This document shows positions 1-8,084 of a stretch of 34,520 nt of DNA, in pieces (the stretch's first letter is position 1; each line of letters opens with the position of its first letter). The translations under genes were made by a program, and so were the position numbers. This stretch comes from Sphingomonas sp. Root710 (GTDB lineage Bacteria > Pseudomonadota > Alphaproteobacteria > Sphingomonadales > Sphingomonadaceae). The stretch spans positions 1 through 34,520 of the forward strand of contig NZ_LMIB01000003.1 in assembly GCF_001429065.1 (NCBI RefSeq), read 5' to 3'. Under the pieces are notes generated by a model. The model searched no databases. It saw only the letters and a program-made list of their open reading frames with translations, and was not told the DNA's origin.

Positions 1-41
1 ATCACATCACCCTGGAAATGGCGCCACTTGAAATCCGTCAT
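1..41 (-). CDS. IS6-family transposase, N-terminal fragment (runs off window)
   Basis: The start codon is at 41-39 on the minus strand. Thirteen residues are visible, MTDFKWRHFQGDV, which is the characteristic beginning of IS6100/IS26-type DDE transposases. The rest lies outside the window. The leader between the inverted repeat and the ATG is about 47 bases, as expected for this family. Confidence 0.85.
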   Translation of the reverse strand, partial: MTDFKWRHFQGDV

Positions 42-102
42 CGCTCCATCCGTTCAATCTCCGCCAAGCATGCTCAAGCTTCACGATTTTTGCAACAGAG
101 CC
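1..102 (-). mobile_element. IS6100-like element (IS6 family), 5' end, cut by window edge
   Basis: The terminal inverted repeat GGCTCTGTTGCAAA reads on the minus strand at 102-89. It is followed by a short leader and the transposase start, which is the layout of IS6100. The element lies immediately downstream of, and truncates, an epoxide hydrolase gene. The other end of an IS6100-like copy, in the same orientation, sits at the right edge of the window. Naming is from recall of the IS6100 sequence; a close IS6 relative is possible. Confidence 0.88.
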
Positions 103-794
103 CGCGATTGCACCCGAGCGAGCTCGCGCCGGTATTCGGCCTCGTCGTCGCTTTCCGGGGGATGCCGGTCACGCGACCAGCTCGCCACCATGTTCAAATG
201 GATGCCGGCGACGACATCCGCATGGTCAGCACCGAGCCAAGTGGAGACCGCAGAACCCCAGTCACCGCCATGGGCACCGAAACGACGGTATCCCAGCTTC
301 TCGGTCATGAGCTTCCGCCACATACTGGCGATTCGCCGCGGCCCGATCGGCCGGGATGGTGGTTGGGAAAAACCGTACCCAGGTAATGAGGGGATCACAA
401 CATCGAAGCCGGATTCGGGGTTTCCGCCATAGCGTGCTGGATAGGCCAGGCGGTCGATCATGCCGAGGAATTCGAGCGTCGAACCCGGCCAGCCATGCGT
501 GAGGATCAGCGCCCGACCGTTCCCGGTGCCACGCACATGGTAAAAGTGGACATCAATCCCGTCGATGTCCGTCATGAACTGCGGCCAAGGGTTGAGCTCT
601 GCTTCCGCTGCTCGCCAATCATATTCGGTCAGCCAATATTCGACGAAGCTTCGAAGGAAACCGAGCTCGGTTCCATACTGCCACATGCCGGCATCATCAG
701 GCTCCGCCGGCCAGCTAGCGCACCGCAGACGAGCGTAGATCTGATCGATCTTCTCCTGCGGGATATCTACCTTGAACGGTCGAGGCGCACTCAT
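103..794 (-). pseudogene. Epoxide hydrolase (EHN-type alpha/beta hydrolase), 3' end lost to IS6100
   Basis: The gene reads from an ATG at 794 (MSAPRPFKVDI...). It has the N-terminal lid-like EHN region, the oxyanion motif HGWPGS near residues 100-105 and the nucleophile elbow GGDWGS with Asp at about 178. This matches microsomal-type epoxide hydrolases, which are usually about 380-400 residues. About 230 residues remain. The frame then enters the IS6100 terminus and stops at 81-83 after a few foreign residues. The acid and histidine of the catalytic triad would lie in the lost part, so it should be inactive. An open frame extends upstream to 1094, but that extension shows no family resemblance. 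The gene is divergent from the TonB receptor at 1210. Confidence 0.82.
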
Positions 795-1209
795 CCGGTG
801 CGGACCCGGACGGTATTTGAGCACAGGTGCCCCTCGATACCGTGAGTAGCGCCCTTGCTTCCGTGTTCGCTCCTCTTCATGCCACCACAGCTTACCGGCA
901 GAACGGTAACACGATAGCAATTTGCACGAAGCATGTTCGGCTTTAGCACGCGAAAAACACGAGCTGCGCGGCCGACATCGCCGGTCCAGATCAGCCATAT
1001 CGACCACAAGCGATACTGGAGCTGCGCCGGTGGGGGTGCCTGTGAACATCGAGCAGCCGGACGGGCCGGGACGCTGACGGAAAATACGAGCCAACAGCGC
1101 AGCGGTATCAGTGACGCAAATTACGACTATACTCTATATTGATTTTTGCGATAACAAGCCGTGAGCTAAGCTCTGGCGACGATAATATAAATGGCCCAAG
1201 GGGAGGAAC

Positions 1210-3741
1210 ATGAAGAGCTTTCTGCAGTCCACAAGCGTGGTTGCCGTTGCGGCAGCTTTCTGGACTACAACGGTTCACGCGCAAGACGTCACGGCGAACG
1301 AGGCGGCCCATGCAGAGCGCGGCGCCGGCGACGCCGATGTCGGAGAGATCATAGTTACGGCCAACAAGCGTGAGCAAAATCTAAGCAATGTGGGTTTATC
1401 GATCTCTGCTCTTAGCGGCGACCAACTGGCAAAGCAGCGCGTGGGCGACGTCAGTGACTTGGCGAAAGTTACGCCCGGCCTTGCCTTCGCCCCGACTGCC
1501 AACTCGACTCCGGTCTACACACTCCGCGGCGTAGGTTTCTTTGAGACGACGCTTTCGGCCTACCCGGATGTTAGCACCTATATTGACCAGGCTCCGTTGC
1601 CCTTACCGGTCATGACGACGTTGACCGCCTTCGATCTGGAGCGGGTCGAGGTACTGAAGGGACCGCAAGGGACGCTCTTCGGGAACAACGCGACTGGTGG
1701 CGCGATCAATTTTATCGCTGCCAAACCTACTCGAGAGTTCGCTGCCGGTGCCGACTTCAGCTATGGCCGGTTCAACACGTTCGAAACGTCCGGCTTCCTA
1801 AGCGGTCCGATCACATCCACTCTTCGCGCCCGCCTGGCAGTCAAGATGGTAAACGGGGATGATTGGCAGAAAAGCTACACCCGCATCGATGGCGGCGTTC
1901 CGGCGGCCTACCTTGCGCTAGGCGTTCCTGCGGGTTTCGACAAACGGCAGGACACGATCGGCAAGCGCGATAATATAGCAGGTAGATTGCTGTTCGACTG
2001 GGAGCCAAGCGATCGGCTGAAGATTTCTCTCAATGTTAACGGTTGGCGCGATCAGAATGACCCAATCGTACCGCAGTATCAGGAGCCGCGGCTTCAATAT
2101 GCGCCTGGCTCAGCTGGTCTGGGCGGTGTCGTCCCGAGCGACTATCCGGCACTTATCTACCCTGTCGCACCCAACAACGCGCGTGCTGCGGACTGGAGTC
2201 CCAACCTGCGCCCGTATGCGGACAATAAATTCTGGCAAACGGCTTTGCGCGCAGATTACGAGATTCTCGCTGGCCAGACGCTGACGTCAATTTCATCTTA
2301 CAACCGTCTCCGCTTTCTGAATGGGACCAATGGCTCGGGCATGGCGTTCGAAGCTTCGGACATTGGGCGTGCGTACGGCAAGGTCAAGTCGTTCAGCCAG
2401 GAATTGAGATTGTCCAATGATCCCCGTAATCCGCTGCGATATACGCTCGGCGCCAACTACGAACGTACCTCCGTGTTCGAGACGCTTGACATATATCTCA
2501 ACGGGATCACCGCTTTTACGGTCAACGGCTTCACAGGCTCGCAGTACGGCTCTGACCAGGTTATGAACAATTACGCCGCTTTTGGTAACTTGGAATATGA
2601 CGTCACCGATACGGTTACGCTGAAGGCGGGTATTCGTCAGACCAAGGCTAAGCGCAGCGCCCTGCAACGGGCCTCATATGAGAGCCCAGGATTTTTCATG
2701 CCTGGTGCTTTCGGCGAAAACTCGCTGATAAAATTCTTCAACCAGGTCTACGGCCTGATCTATGGGCCGGGTGTAGTCCCCGAAATAATTCCAGGGCAGT
2801 CAATCGCGATTGATACGCGCGGACTCAACTTGGCAAACCCCGCCGCGAGTGTCCCGGTTGATCCAGCCACCTTCCTGAAAACCGGCGATCCGCGGGGCGA
2901 GCTCAATGAGGACAGCACCTCTTGGAGTGTCGGCATCAACTACAAGCCTGCCCCCGAGCTGCTTCTTTATGCGAACGTATCGAAGGGCTATAAGGCAGGG
3001 TCGTTTCCAACGTTGGCAGGCGCAATCTATGACGCCTTCGCGCCTGCCAAGAAGGAAGCTCTGCTCGACTTCGAGGGTGGCTTCAAGGCTCAGCTGCTGG
3101 ATCGAAAGCTGTCGATCAACGGGGCACTATTCTACTATGATTACACGAACAAGCAGCTGCGCGCGAAGTTCGTGGACCCGATCTTCGGTGCTCTCGACAA
3201 GCTGCTGAACGTGCCAAAATCTGAGGTCAAGGGCGCGGAAGTCAGTATCAATGCCCGGCCATTGGACGGCCTCACAATCTCGGCCTCGGCAACCTATCTC
3301 GATGCGAAGATCAAGCGCTACCAGGGCGTTATCGGGTCGCATCTTGAAGGCTTGCTCCGGGTTGCCGACACGGCGTCGTTCGAAGGAGTAAGGCTGCCCT
3401 TTGCGCCGAAATTCCAATATGCGTTGCGCGGCGATTACGACTTTCCGCTTTCTGACGGACTCAACGGATATGTGGGCGCAGGGGTCAACGGGCAGAGCAA
3501 ATCGATTGGAAGCTTGTATCTGACTCCTGCCGACAAGAAGGCGTTCAAGATTCCTAGCTATACGTTGGTGGATCTCAGCGCAGGGATTGCCACGCCCGAT
3601 GGCAAATGGCGCGCAGGTGTATGGGGTAAGAACGTATTCAATAAATATTACTGGACGAACGTCATTCAGGCTTATGACAATCTTATGCGCTATCCAGGTC
3701 GACCAGCCGAATATGGGGTGACTGTCGCGTTTAGGTACTAG
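1210..3741 (+). CDS. TonB-dependent outer-membrane receptor
   Basis: This 843-residue protein should import a bulky or scarce substrate across the outer membrane using TonB energy. A signal peptide is clear, with Lys2, a hydrophobic stretch and cleavage near VHA-QD (residue 24). A TonB-box-like EIIVTA lies at 46-51, followed by a plug domain containing VEVLKGPQGTLFGNNATGGAINF-type sequence near 145-170. The long beta-barrel ends in the aromatic C-terminal signature (AFRY). A strong Shine-Dalgarno sequence (GGGAGGA) supports the start. It resembles the sphingomonad receptors that accompany aromatic or steroid catabolic clusters rather than siderophore receptors. That role is inferred from the neighbouring C-C hydrolase and oxidoreductase. 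The ligand is unknown. Confidence 0.93.
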   Translation: MKSFLQSTSVVAVAAAFWTTTVHAQDVTANEAAHAERGAGDADVGEIIVTANKREQNLSNVGLSISALSGDQLAKQRVGDVSDLAKVTPGLAFAPTANSTPVYTLRGVGFFETTLSAYPDVSTYIDQAPLPLPVMTTLTAFDLERVEVLKGPQGTLFGNNATGGAINFIAAKPTREFAAGADFSYGRFNTFETSGFLSGPITSTLRARLAVKMVNGDDWQKSYTRIDGGVPAAYLALGVPAGFDKRQDTIGKRDNIAGRLLFDWEPSDRLKISLNVNGWRDQNDPIVPQYQEPRLQYAPGSAGLGGVVPSDYPALIYPVAPNNARAADWSPNLRPYADNKFWQTALRADYEILAGQTLTSISSYNRLRFLNGTNGSGMAFEASDIGRAYGKVKSFSQELRLSNDPRNPLRYTLGANYERTSVFETLDIYLNGITAFTVNGFTGSQYGSDQVMNNYAAFGNLEYDVTDTVTLKAGIRQTKAKRSALQRASYESPGFFMPGAFGENSLIKFFNQVYGLIYGPGVVPEIIPGQSIAIDTRGLNLANPAASVPVDPATFLKTGDPRGELNEDSTSWSVGINYKPAPELLLYANVSKGYKAGSFPTLAGAIYDAFAPAKKEALLDFEGGFKAQLLDRKLSINGALFYYDYTNKQLRAKFVDPIFGALDKLLNVPKSEVKGAEVSINARPLDGLTISASATYLDAKIKRYQGVIGSHLEGLLRVADTASFEGVRLPFAPKFQYALRGDYDFPLSDGLNGYVGAGVNGQSKSIGSLYLTPADKKAFKIPSYTLVDLSAGIATPDGKWRAGVWGKNVFNKYYWTNVIQAYDNLMRYPGRPAEYGVTVAFRY

Positions 3742-4116
3742 GGCCTGTATCGCAGGGGCGTTCGAGCCAGTCCGTTGCCGGCGCCCTTGCAACAGCCGAG
3801 CTGTTACTGAATCCGTATCGGTTTCAAGTTTGCCGAACGCTGATGAGCGAGACGGGCATGGGTCGCGGATGGAGTGGCTTATGGTACCACAAGCGCAGGA
3901 TTCAGGCCCGCTGGAGAGCCATGTTCGTGCTCTTCGCCTGCTGTGGCAACGACCTGCGTGCGACGGCCGCTGCCCTGCGGCAGTTGCTGAGGGTGGCTGA
4001 AGCGCGCCTCCGCCGGCACGAGCAGCGGTCGAACGCGTCTGACTCGAGAATGCTTTGAAGCCACCATAACCAAACAGATGCAAACGCGGGAGTTGGCCGC
4101 TAGCGACAGGAAGGCG
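3742..4116. other. Gene-free gap between receptor and hydrolase
   Basis: About 375 bases carry no convincing coding sequence. Short open frames on both strands (for example 3843-4058 on the plus strand) lack a ribosome-binding site and recognisable sequence. No clear terminator hairpin with a T-run follows the receptor stop. The region probably holds the promoter of the hydrolase/oxidoreductase genes, but no specific box can be defended. Confidence 0.4.
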
Positions 4117-4986
4117 ATGCAGGTGACCGAGCCGATGATTCAGGACGATTCCGCCGCTGAAGGGAAGTACGCTGATGCTAGCGATGGAAGGGTGTTCTAC
4201 CAGGAATGGGGTGAAGGTCCGGCAATCATCCTGATTCACGGCGGAGGACCCGGCGCGTATGGATATAGCAACTTCCGCAAGAACATCGGCCCCCTTTCGC
4301 GGCGCAACCGGGTTATCGTTATCGACCTTCCGGGTTATGGGCGATCGGCTAAGCGCTTGCAGCCGGATGGTCTCACTGTCTCGCTCGCGAGCGCCGTGCG
4401 CGACGTGATGGATCATGTCGGGATCGAACGAGCGAGCCTTGTGGGCAATTCGCTGGGCGGCATGACCTCGCTGCGTTTTGCACTCGATATGCCCGAGCGC
4501 GTCGAAAAGCTGGTCCTCATGGGTCCAGGCGGCAGCTTGCCGATGTTCACGCCATTCCCGACGGAAGGACTCCAGCGTATGCTGGACTTCTATGAAGGTG
4601 ATGGTCCGACGATCGAGAAGCTCTCTCGTGTCATCGATCTTCTGGTCTATGATCGGTCTGCTATCACACAGGAGTTGCTCGAGGAGCGATTCCGTGTCTG
4701 TACGCTTCCGGAAACCATGCAGAACCCGCCGCTTCGCAAACTTCAAGCCCACCCCAAAGATGCGCTGTGGACGCAGGGAATCGACAAGATTGCTTGTCCC
4801 ACGTTGCTGGTGTGGGGCGCGCAGGATCGCGTCATCCCCATGGATGCCGCTTTCCTGCTGCAGCGGCTCATCGCGAATGCCGACCTGCATGTCTTCTCCA
4901 AGTGCGGGCACTGGGTTCAGTGGGAGCGGCCTGACGAGTTCAATGCGCTTGTCGAGCAGTTCGTCAATCTGTCGAAGGGATTGTGA
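4117..4986 (+). CDS. Meta-cleavage product C-C bond hydrolase (BphD/HsaD family)
   Basis: This alpha/beta hydrolase is expected to hydrolyse the carbon-carbon bond of a vinylogous 2-hydroxy-6-oxo-dienoate ring-fission product, giving 2-hydroxy-pentadienoate plus a carboxylic acid. Starting at 4117 (ATG preceded by AGGAAGG) gives 289 residues. The triad is then Ser112 in GNSLGG, Asp237 in WGAQDR and His265 in CGHWVQWE. This is the same numbering as the well-studied biphenyl enzyme BphD of strain LB400, as I recall it. The oxyanion motif HGGGPGA lies at 42-47. An upstream in-frame ATG at 4078 has no ribosome-binding site. The gene leads a probable transcription unit with the LLM oxidoreductase and kinase. 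Confidence 0.9.
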   Translation: MQVTEPMIQDDSAAEGKYADASDGRVFYQEWGEGPAIILIHGGGPGAYGYSNFRKNIGPLSRRNRVIVIDLPGYGRSAKRLQPDGLTVSLASAVRDVMDHVGIERASLVGNSLGGMTSLRFALDMPERVEKLVLMGPGGSLPMFTPFPTEGLQRMLDFYEGDGPTIEKLSRVIDLLVYDRSAITQELLEERFRVCTLPETMQNPPLRKLQAHPKDALWTQGIDKIACPTLLVWGAQDRVIPMDAAFLLQRLIANADLHVFSKCGHWVQWERPDEFNALVEQFVNLSKGL

Positions 4987-5090
4987 GCCATCCGGGGCGC
5001 AAGCGAGAGTTGATCCGACGTCGCCTTCGTTCGACGGGACAGTGAGGCAGCCGGCACGTGGGCCATGACCGGCGAAGCAATGCGAGAGAG

Positions 5091-6146
5091 ATGATCATGA
5101 TGCGTACCATGGCTGATATCCTGAACTCCTATATCCTTCCGGGAAGGGTTGCCGACCCTCTGGAAGGGCTGGAGCAGGCGCGGCTCGGCGAGCAGCTCGG
5201 CTTGGGTGGAATAGTTCTGTCGGAGCGGTGGGACAGCAAGGAGCTTGGCTCCGTCATGGGCGCGCTGACCCAAGTTACGCAGCGCGTGCGATTGGTTGCC
5301 GGAATCACGCATTTCGGGACGCGCCACCCTCTCGTCCAAGCGGGCATGAGCGCAACCATGCAGATGCTTTCCGGTGGCCGCTTCGTCCTCGGTTTCGGCC
5401 GGTCGGTTCCCACGCTCTTCCAAAAGCTGGGCATTCCCGTGTTGAATAATGCGGGCATGGCCGATCATGTGGACATATTGCGTAAACTTTGGGCCGGCGA
5501 AACGGTCTCCTATCGCGGGCCCGCGGGAGATTACCCCGAGATGGAGTTGGCGCAGCCTTGCGCCAACCCGCCGCCGATCATCATCGGTGCCGTCGGTCCC
5601 AAGACGTTGGCGCTTGCTGGAGCCCATTTCGATGGGTTGTTGTTGCACCCGTTTCTGACGGCGGAAGGAGTGGCGCGCTCCGTCAAGATCGTGCGCGACG
5701 CGGCCATGGCCGCAGGACGGGATCCGATGTCGGTCCGGATATACGCCATCGTTGTCGCGGCGCCCGACACACTGACGGGAGGGGAGCGGGAAAACATTCT
5801 CGAAGCGCGCGCCGTCTCCTATTTCATGCACCGGGAAATCGGCTTGCCTATCGTGAGCATGAACGGGTGGGACGAAGCGCCGATGAACCGTCTTGTCGAG
5901 ACCGGACTCAGCCGGCTTGAATTCGGACAGGCGGACGTAGCCGACTCCCGACGGCAGCTGGCAGCTGCGGTCGAGTTTCTACCGCGCGAGTGGTTGGAGA
6001 CGGGCGCGGCTTCGGGAAGTGTGTCGCGGTGCGCCGACCGGCTGGGAGAGTATCTCGCAGCAGGGGCCGACGAAATATTGCTGCACGGCACAACCCCGGA
6101 ACAGCAGGGGCCCCTAGTGGAAGAACTACGGCGCAGGCCGCTTTAG
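5091..6146 (+). CDS. LLM-class oxidoreductase, probable F420-dependent (MSMEG_2249-like)
   Basis: This is a luciferase-like TIM-barrel protein of about 351 residues. The N-terminus (ADILNSYILPGR), LSERWDSKELG, the GGRFVLGFGRS segment and the LALAGAHFDGLLLHPF segment resemble the mycobacterial F420-dependent family typified by MSMEG_2249. The family transfers hydride between F420 and an organic substrate. Some LLM proteins use FMN, so the cofactor is inferred; the F420 biosynthesis and recycling genes downstream make F420 the best reading. A GAGAGA sequence precedes ATG 5091, and ATGs at 5100 and 5109 are alternatives. It lies about 100 bases after the C-C hydrolase and 30 bases before the kinase, probably co-transcribed. 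Its substrate is unknown. Confidence 0.82.
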   Translation: MIMMRTMADILNSYILPGRVADPLEGLEQARLGEQLGLGGIVLSERWDSKELGSVMGALTQVTQRVRLVAGITHFGTRHPLVQAGMSATMQMLSGGRFVLGFGRSVPTLFQKLGIPVLNNAGMADHVDILRKLWAGETVSYRGPAGDYPEMELAQPCANPPPIIIGAVGPKTLALAGAHFDGLLLHPFLTAEGVARSVKIVRDAAMAAGRDPMSVRIYAIVVAAPDTLTGGERENILEARAVSYFMHREIGLPIVSMNGWDEAPMNRLVETGLSRLEFGQADVADSRRQLAAAVEFLPREWLETGAASGSVSRCADRLGEYLAAGADEILLHGTTPEQQGPLVEELRRRPL

Positions 6147-6176
6147 CACATGCACATCAAGACCTGAGGAGAGGAC

Positions 6177-7388
6177 ATGGCCGAGATATCCGATTCACGG
6201 AGCAACCCGGAAACCAGCTTCATCGAGGATATCCGTGCACGTTACCCTGTTGAGGGGGAGATAGATCGGATCCTGAGCCGGAAAATGGCTCACCGCCATG
6301 GCCCCGGCTACACGGCGCTACCACTCGATGTCCTCGTCGATGGTACCCGCAGGTTGATAGCCAGTGAAACAGCGGAAGATTTTACGCTGCATGACCCACG
6401 CTGGTTGCAGGGCGGCGCCTCGAAGCTCCAGATGGCTTTCGACCTGGAGTCGGGCGTTGGCCAAGGAGAAGCGCGACGCACTCCGATGGTCCTGAGGATG
6501 GAGCCACCAGAAGCAATCGTCGAGACCAGCCGCTTGAGAGAAATGGAGATATTGCGGCTGATGGAACAAGTCGTTCCTGTACCGCCGTGCTATTGGATCG
6601 ACGCCGAGGCCCATTATTTGCCGCACCCCGCACTGATCTACGGTTTCGTCGAGGGGCGATCACGGCCGAAAGTGGCTCCGTCCAAGCAGGTTTCTGGGAT
6701 CGGCATCAATTTCGGTCCGCAACTCCGCGGCATTCTCGCGGAGCAATTCATCGACGGAATGGCGCGGATCCATACCGTCCCACAGGAACGGATCGCGACG
6801 CTTACCCATTTCGAACCGGCGCAGGTTCATTCCAACGACAGCATCATCCGTCAGGTGAATTGGTGGCGACGCGTATGGGAAGAGGATCGCCCCGTCGCCA
6901 TGCCGCTTGTCGACGTGGCGTTCCAGTGGCTGATCGAAAATGCACCGTGCCTTGACCATGTCTCGGTGGTGCACGGTGATATCCGTGCCGGCAATTTCCT
7001 GTTCAGCGAGGAGCGAGGCGAGATCACCGCCTGGCTCGACTGGGAGCTTGCGGTTCTCGGCGACCGTCATCAGGACCTGAGCTGGGCCACGGGAACCCAT
7101 TTTGGACACTATGCCGAGGACAATAAGACCTTTCTGGCCTGTGGCTTGCTCCCTACCGAGGAAATGTTCGAACGCTACGAAAAAGCATCTGGCCTGAGCG
7201 TCGATCCTGCTCGTCTCCGCTATTTCCGTGTTTTCAATGACTTCACAACCACAATCCACATGCTCGCGACCGCAGATCGTGTGGCACGGGGTGCCAAGAC
7301 ACATCAGGATGTCGTCGTTGCGTGGATATTGATGCTCGGCAACGTGATTGCCGGCAAACTACGCGATACCCTCGAGGAGATCATCTGA
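6177..7388 (+). CDS. APH-like phosphotransferase family protein
   Basis: This 403-residue protein has a protein-kinase-like fold of the aminoglycoside phosphotransferase/ACAD10-11 group. The catalytic loop VVHGDIRAGNF carries His266, Asp268 and Asn273, and the metal-binding Asp lies in WLDWELAVLGD about 20 residues later. The start is fixed by GAGGAGAGG just upstream. Members in catabolic clusters are thought to phosphorylate hydroxylated intermediates such as hydroxyacyl or alcohol compounds, not antibiotics. That role is an inference here. The stop overlaps the next start (TGATG), so the two are almost certainly translationally coupled. An antibiotic-resistance role is unlikely given the context. 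Confidence 0.8.
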   Translation: MAEISDSRSNPETSFIEDIRARYPVEGEIDRILSRKMAHRHGPGYTALPLDVLVDGTRRLIASETAEDFTLHDPRWLQGGASKLQMAFDLESGVGQGEARRTPMVLRMEPPEAIVETSRLREMEILRLMEQVVPVPPCYWIDAEAHYLPHPALIYGFVEGRSRPKVAPSKQVSGIGINFGPQLRGILAEQFIDGMARIHTVPQERIATLTHFEPAQVHSNDSIIRQVNWWRRVWEEDRPVAMPLVDVAFQWLIENAPCLDHVSVVHGDIRAGNFLFSEERGEITAWLDWELAVLGDRHQDLSWATGTHFGHYAEDNKTFLACGLLPTEEMFERYEKASGLSVDPARLRYFRVFNDFTTTIHMLATADRVARGAKTHQDVVVAWILMLGNVIAGKLRDTLEEII

Positions 7389-7876
7389 TGCAGCCCGACC
7401 CAAATCTGCAGCTAACAGTGGTGATAAAGGCTTTACGCGATGTCGTGCTGCCCTCGCTGGACAGCGAAAACGCAGTAGCGCTCGAGCAATTGCACTTATC
7501 GCTTGCAACCCTCGAGATGGTTCGGTCCCGGCTGCCCATGCTCCATGCCGTCGCCAGACGCGAACTGAAAAACGCTGTTACGCTCGCCCGCGCCGTAAAC
7601 GACGATGCGGCCGTCGGTTCGATGATCGCTGCTGCGGTGACGTTGCTCGAAGATCCTGCCGCAGGCACGGATGCGATCGATACGCTACGGGCCGGCTTGC
7701 TGGACGAGGTGAGCAAAAGCGTAAATCGCACCGTCAATCGTGATCAGCGCAGAACGGTGGCACGGTCGGTGATTGCCGCGTCCAAGGCGCAGTGCGATCT
7801 TGCGCGCGCCTGGTCGGTGCCGAGCGGATTTGAGCGCGATCCTGAGGAGCTTCAGGAGCTTACATCCCTGATTTGA
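7388..7876 (+). CDS. Hypothetical all-helical protein coupled to the kinase
   Basis: The 162-residue product begins MQPDPNLQLTVV, with its ATG overlapping the kinase stop codon. It is rich in Ala, Leu, Arg and Glu, and appears entirely alpha-helical with no membrane segment, signal peptide or metal-binding motif. I do not recognise the family. Tight coupling suggests a partner or stabilising subunit of the kinase. Composition and base use match the kinase gene, so it is a genuine resident of the operon and not a chance frame. Confidence 0.75.
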   Translation: MQPDPNLQLTVVIKALRDVVLPSLDSENAVALEQLHLSLATLEMVRSRLPMLHAVARRELKNAVTLARAVNDDAAVGSMIAAAVTLLEDPAAGTDAIDTLRAGLLDEVSKSVNRTVNRDQRRTVARSVIAASKAQCDLARAWSVPSGFERDPEELQELTSLI

Positions 7877-8084
7877 AATCCTCCAAGCATTATGTTCAAA
7901 GGCGGTGTCAAGTTCCCACGAGAATTCTTTCTTCATTGCTTCAGGTCCGGACTGAGGCAGGTACGGGGTCGGGTCCAAGGCATCCTCGCGGTCGTTCTGC
8001 CAAGCTTAGTCCTGCCCTGCATCCTCGGATTTCGGCACTAGCGAAGTGGCCTCAAGTGACGGAACTGGCTATGGTTTGCGGGAA

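Noticed and set aside
3843..4058. Possible small gene between receptor and hydrolase
   Set aside because: No ribosome-binding site, no recognisable sequence, and an overlapping frame on the other strand is equally open.
3127..4911. 594-codon open frame on the minus strand
   Set aside because: It lies antisense to the receptor and C-C hydrolase, both with clear motifs. The product is Arg/Ser/His-rich with no family resemblance, as expected for a shadow in GC-rich DNA.
6177..7388. Aminoglycoside-resistance phosphotransferase
   Set aside because: The fold matches, but the gene is coupled to catabolic/F420 genes and resembles the ACAD10/11-type kinases, so a resistance role is unlikely.
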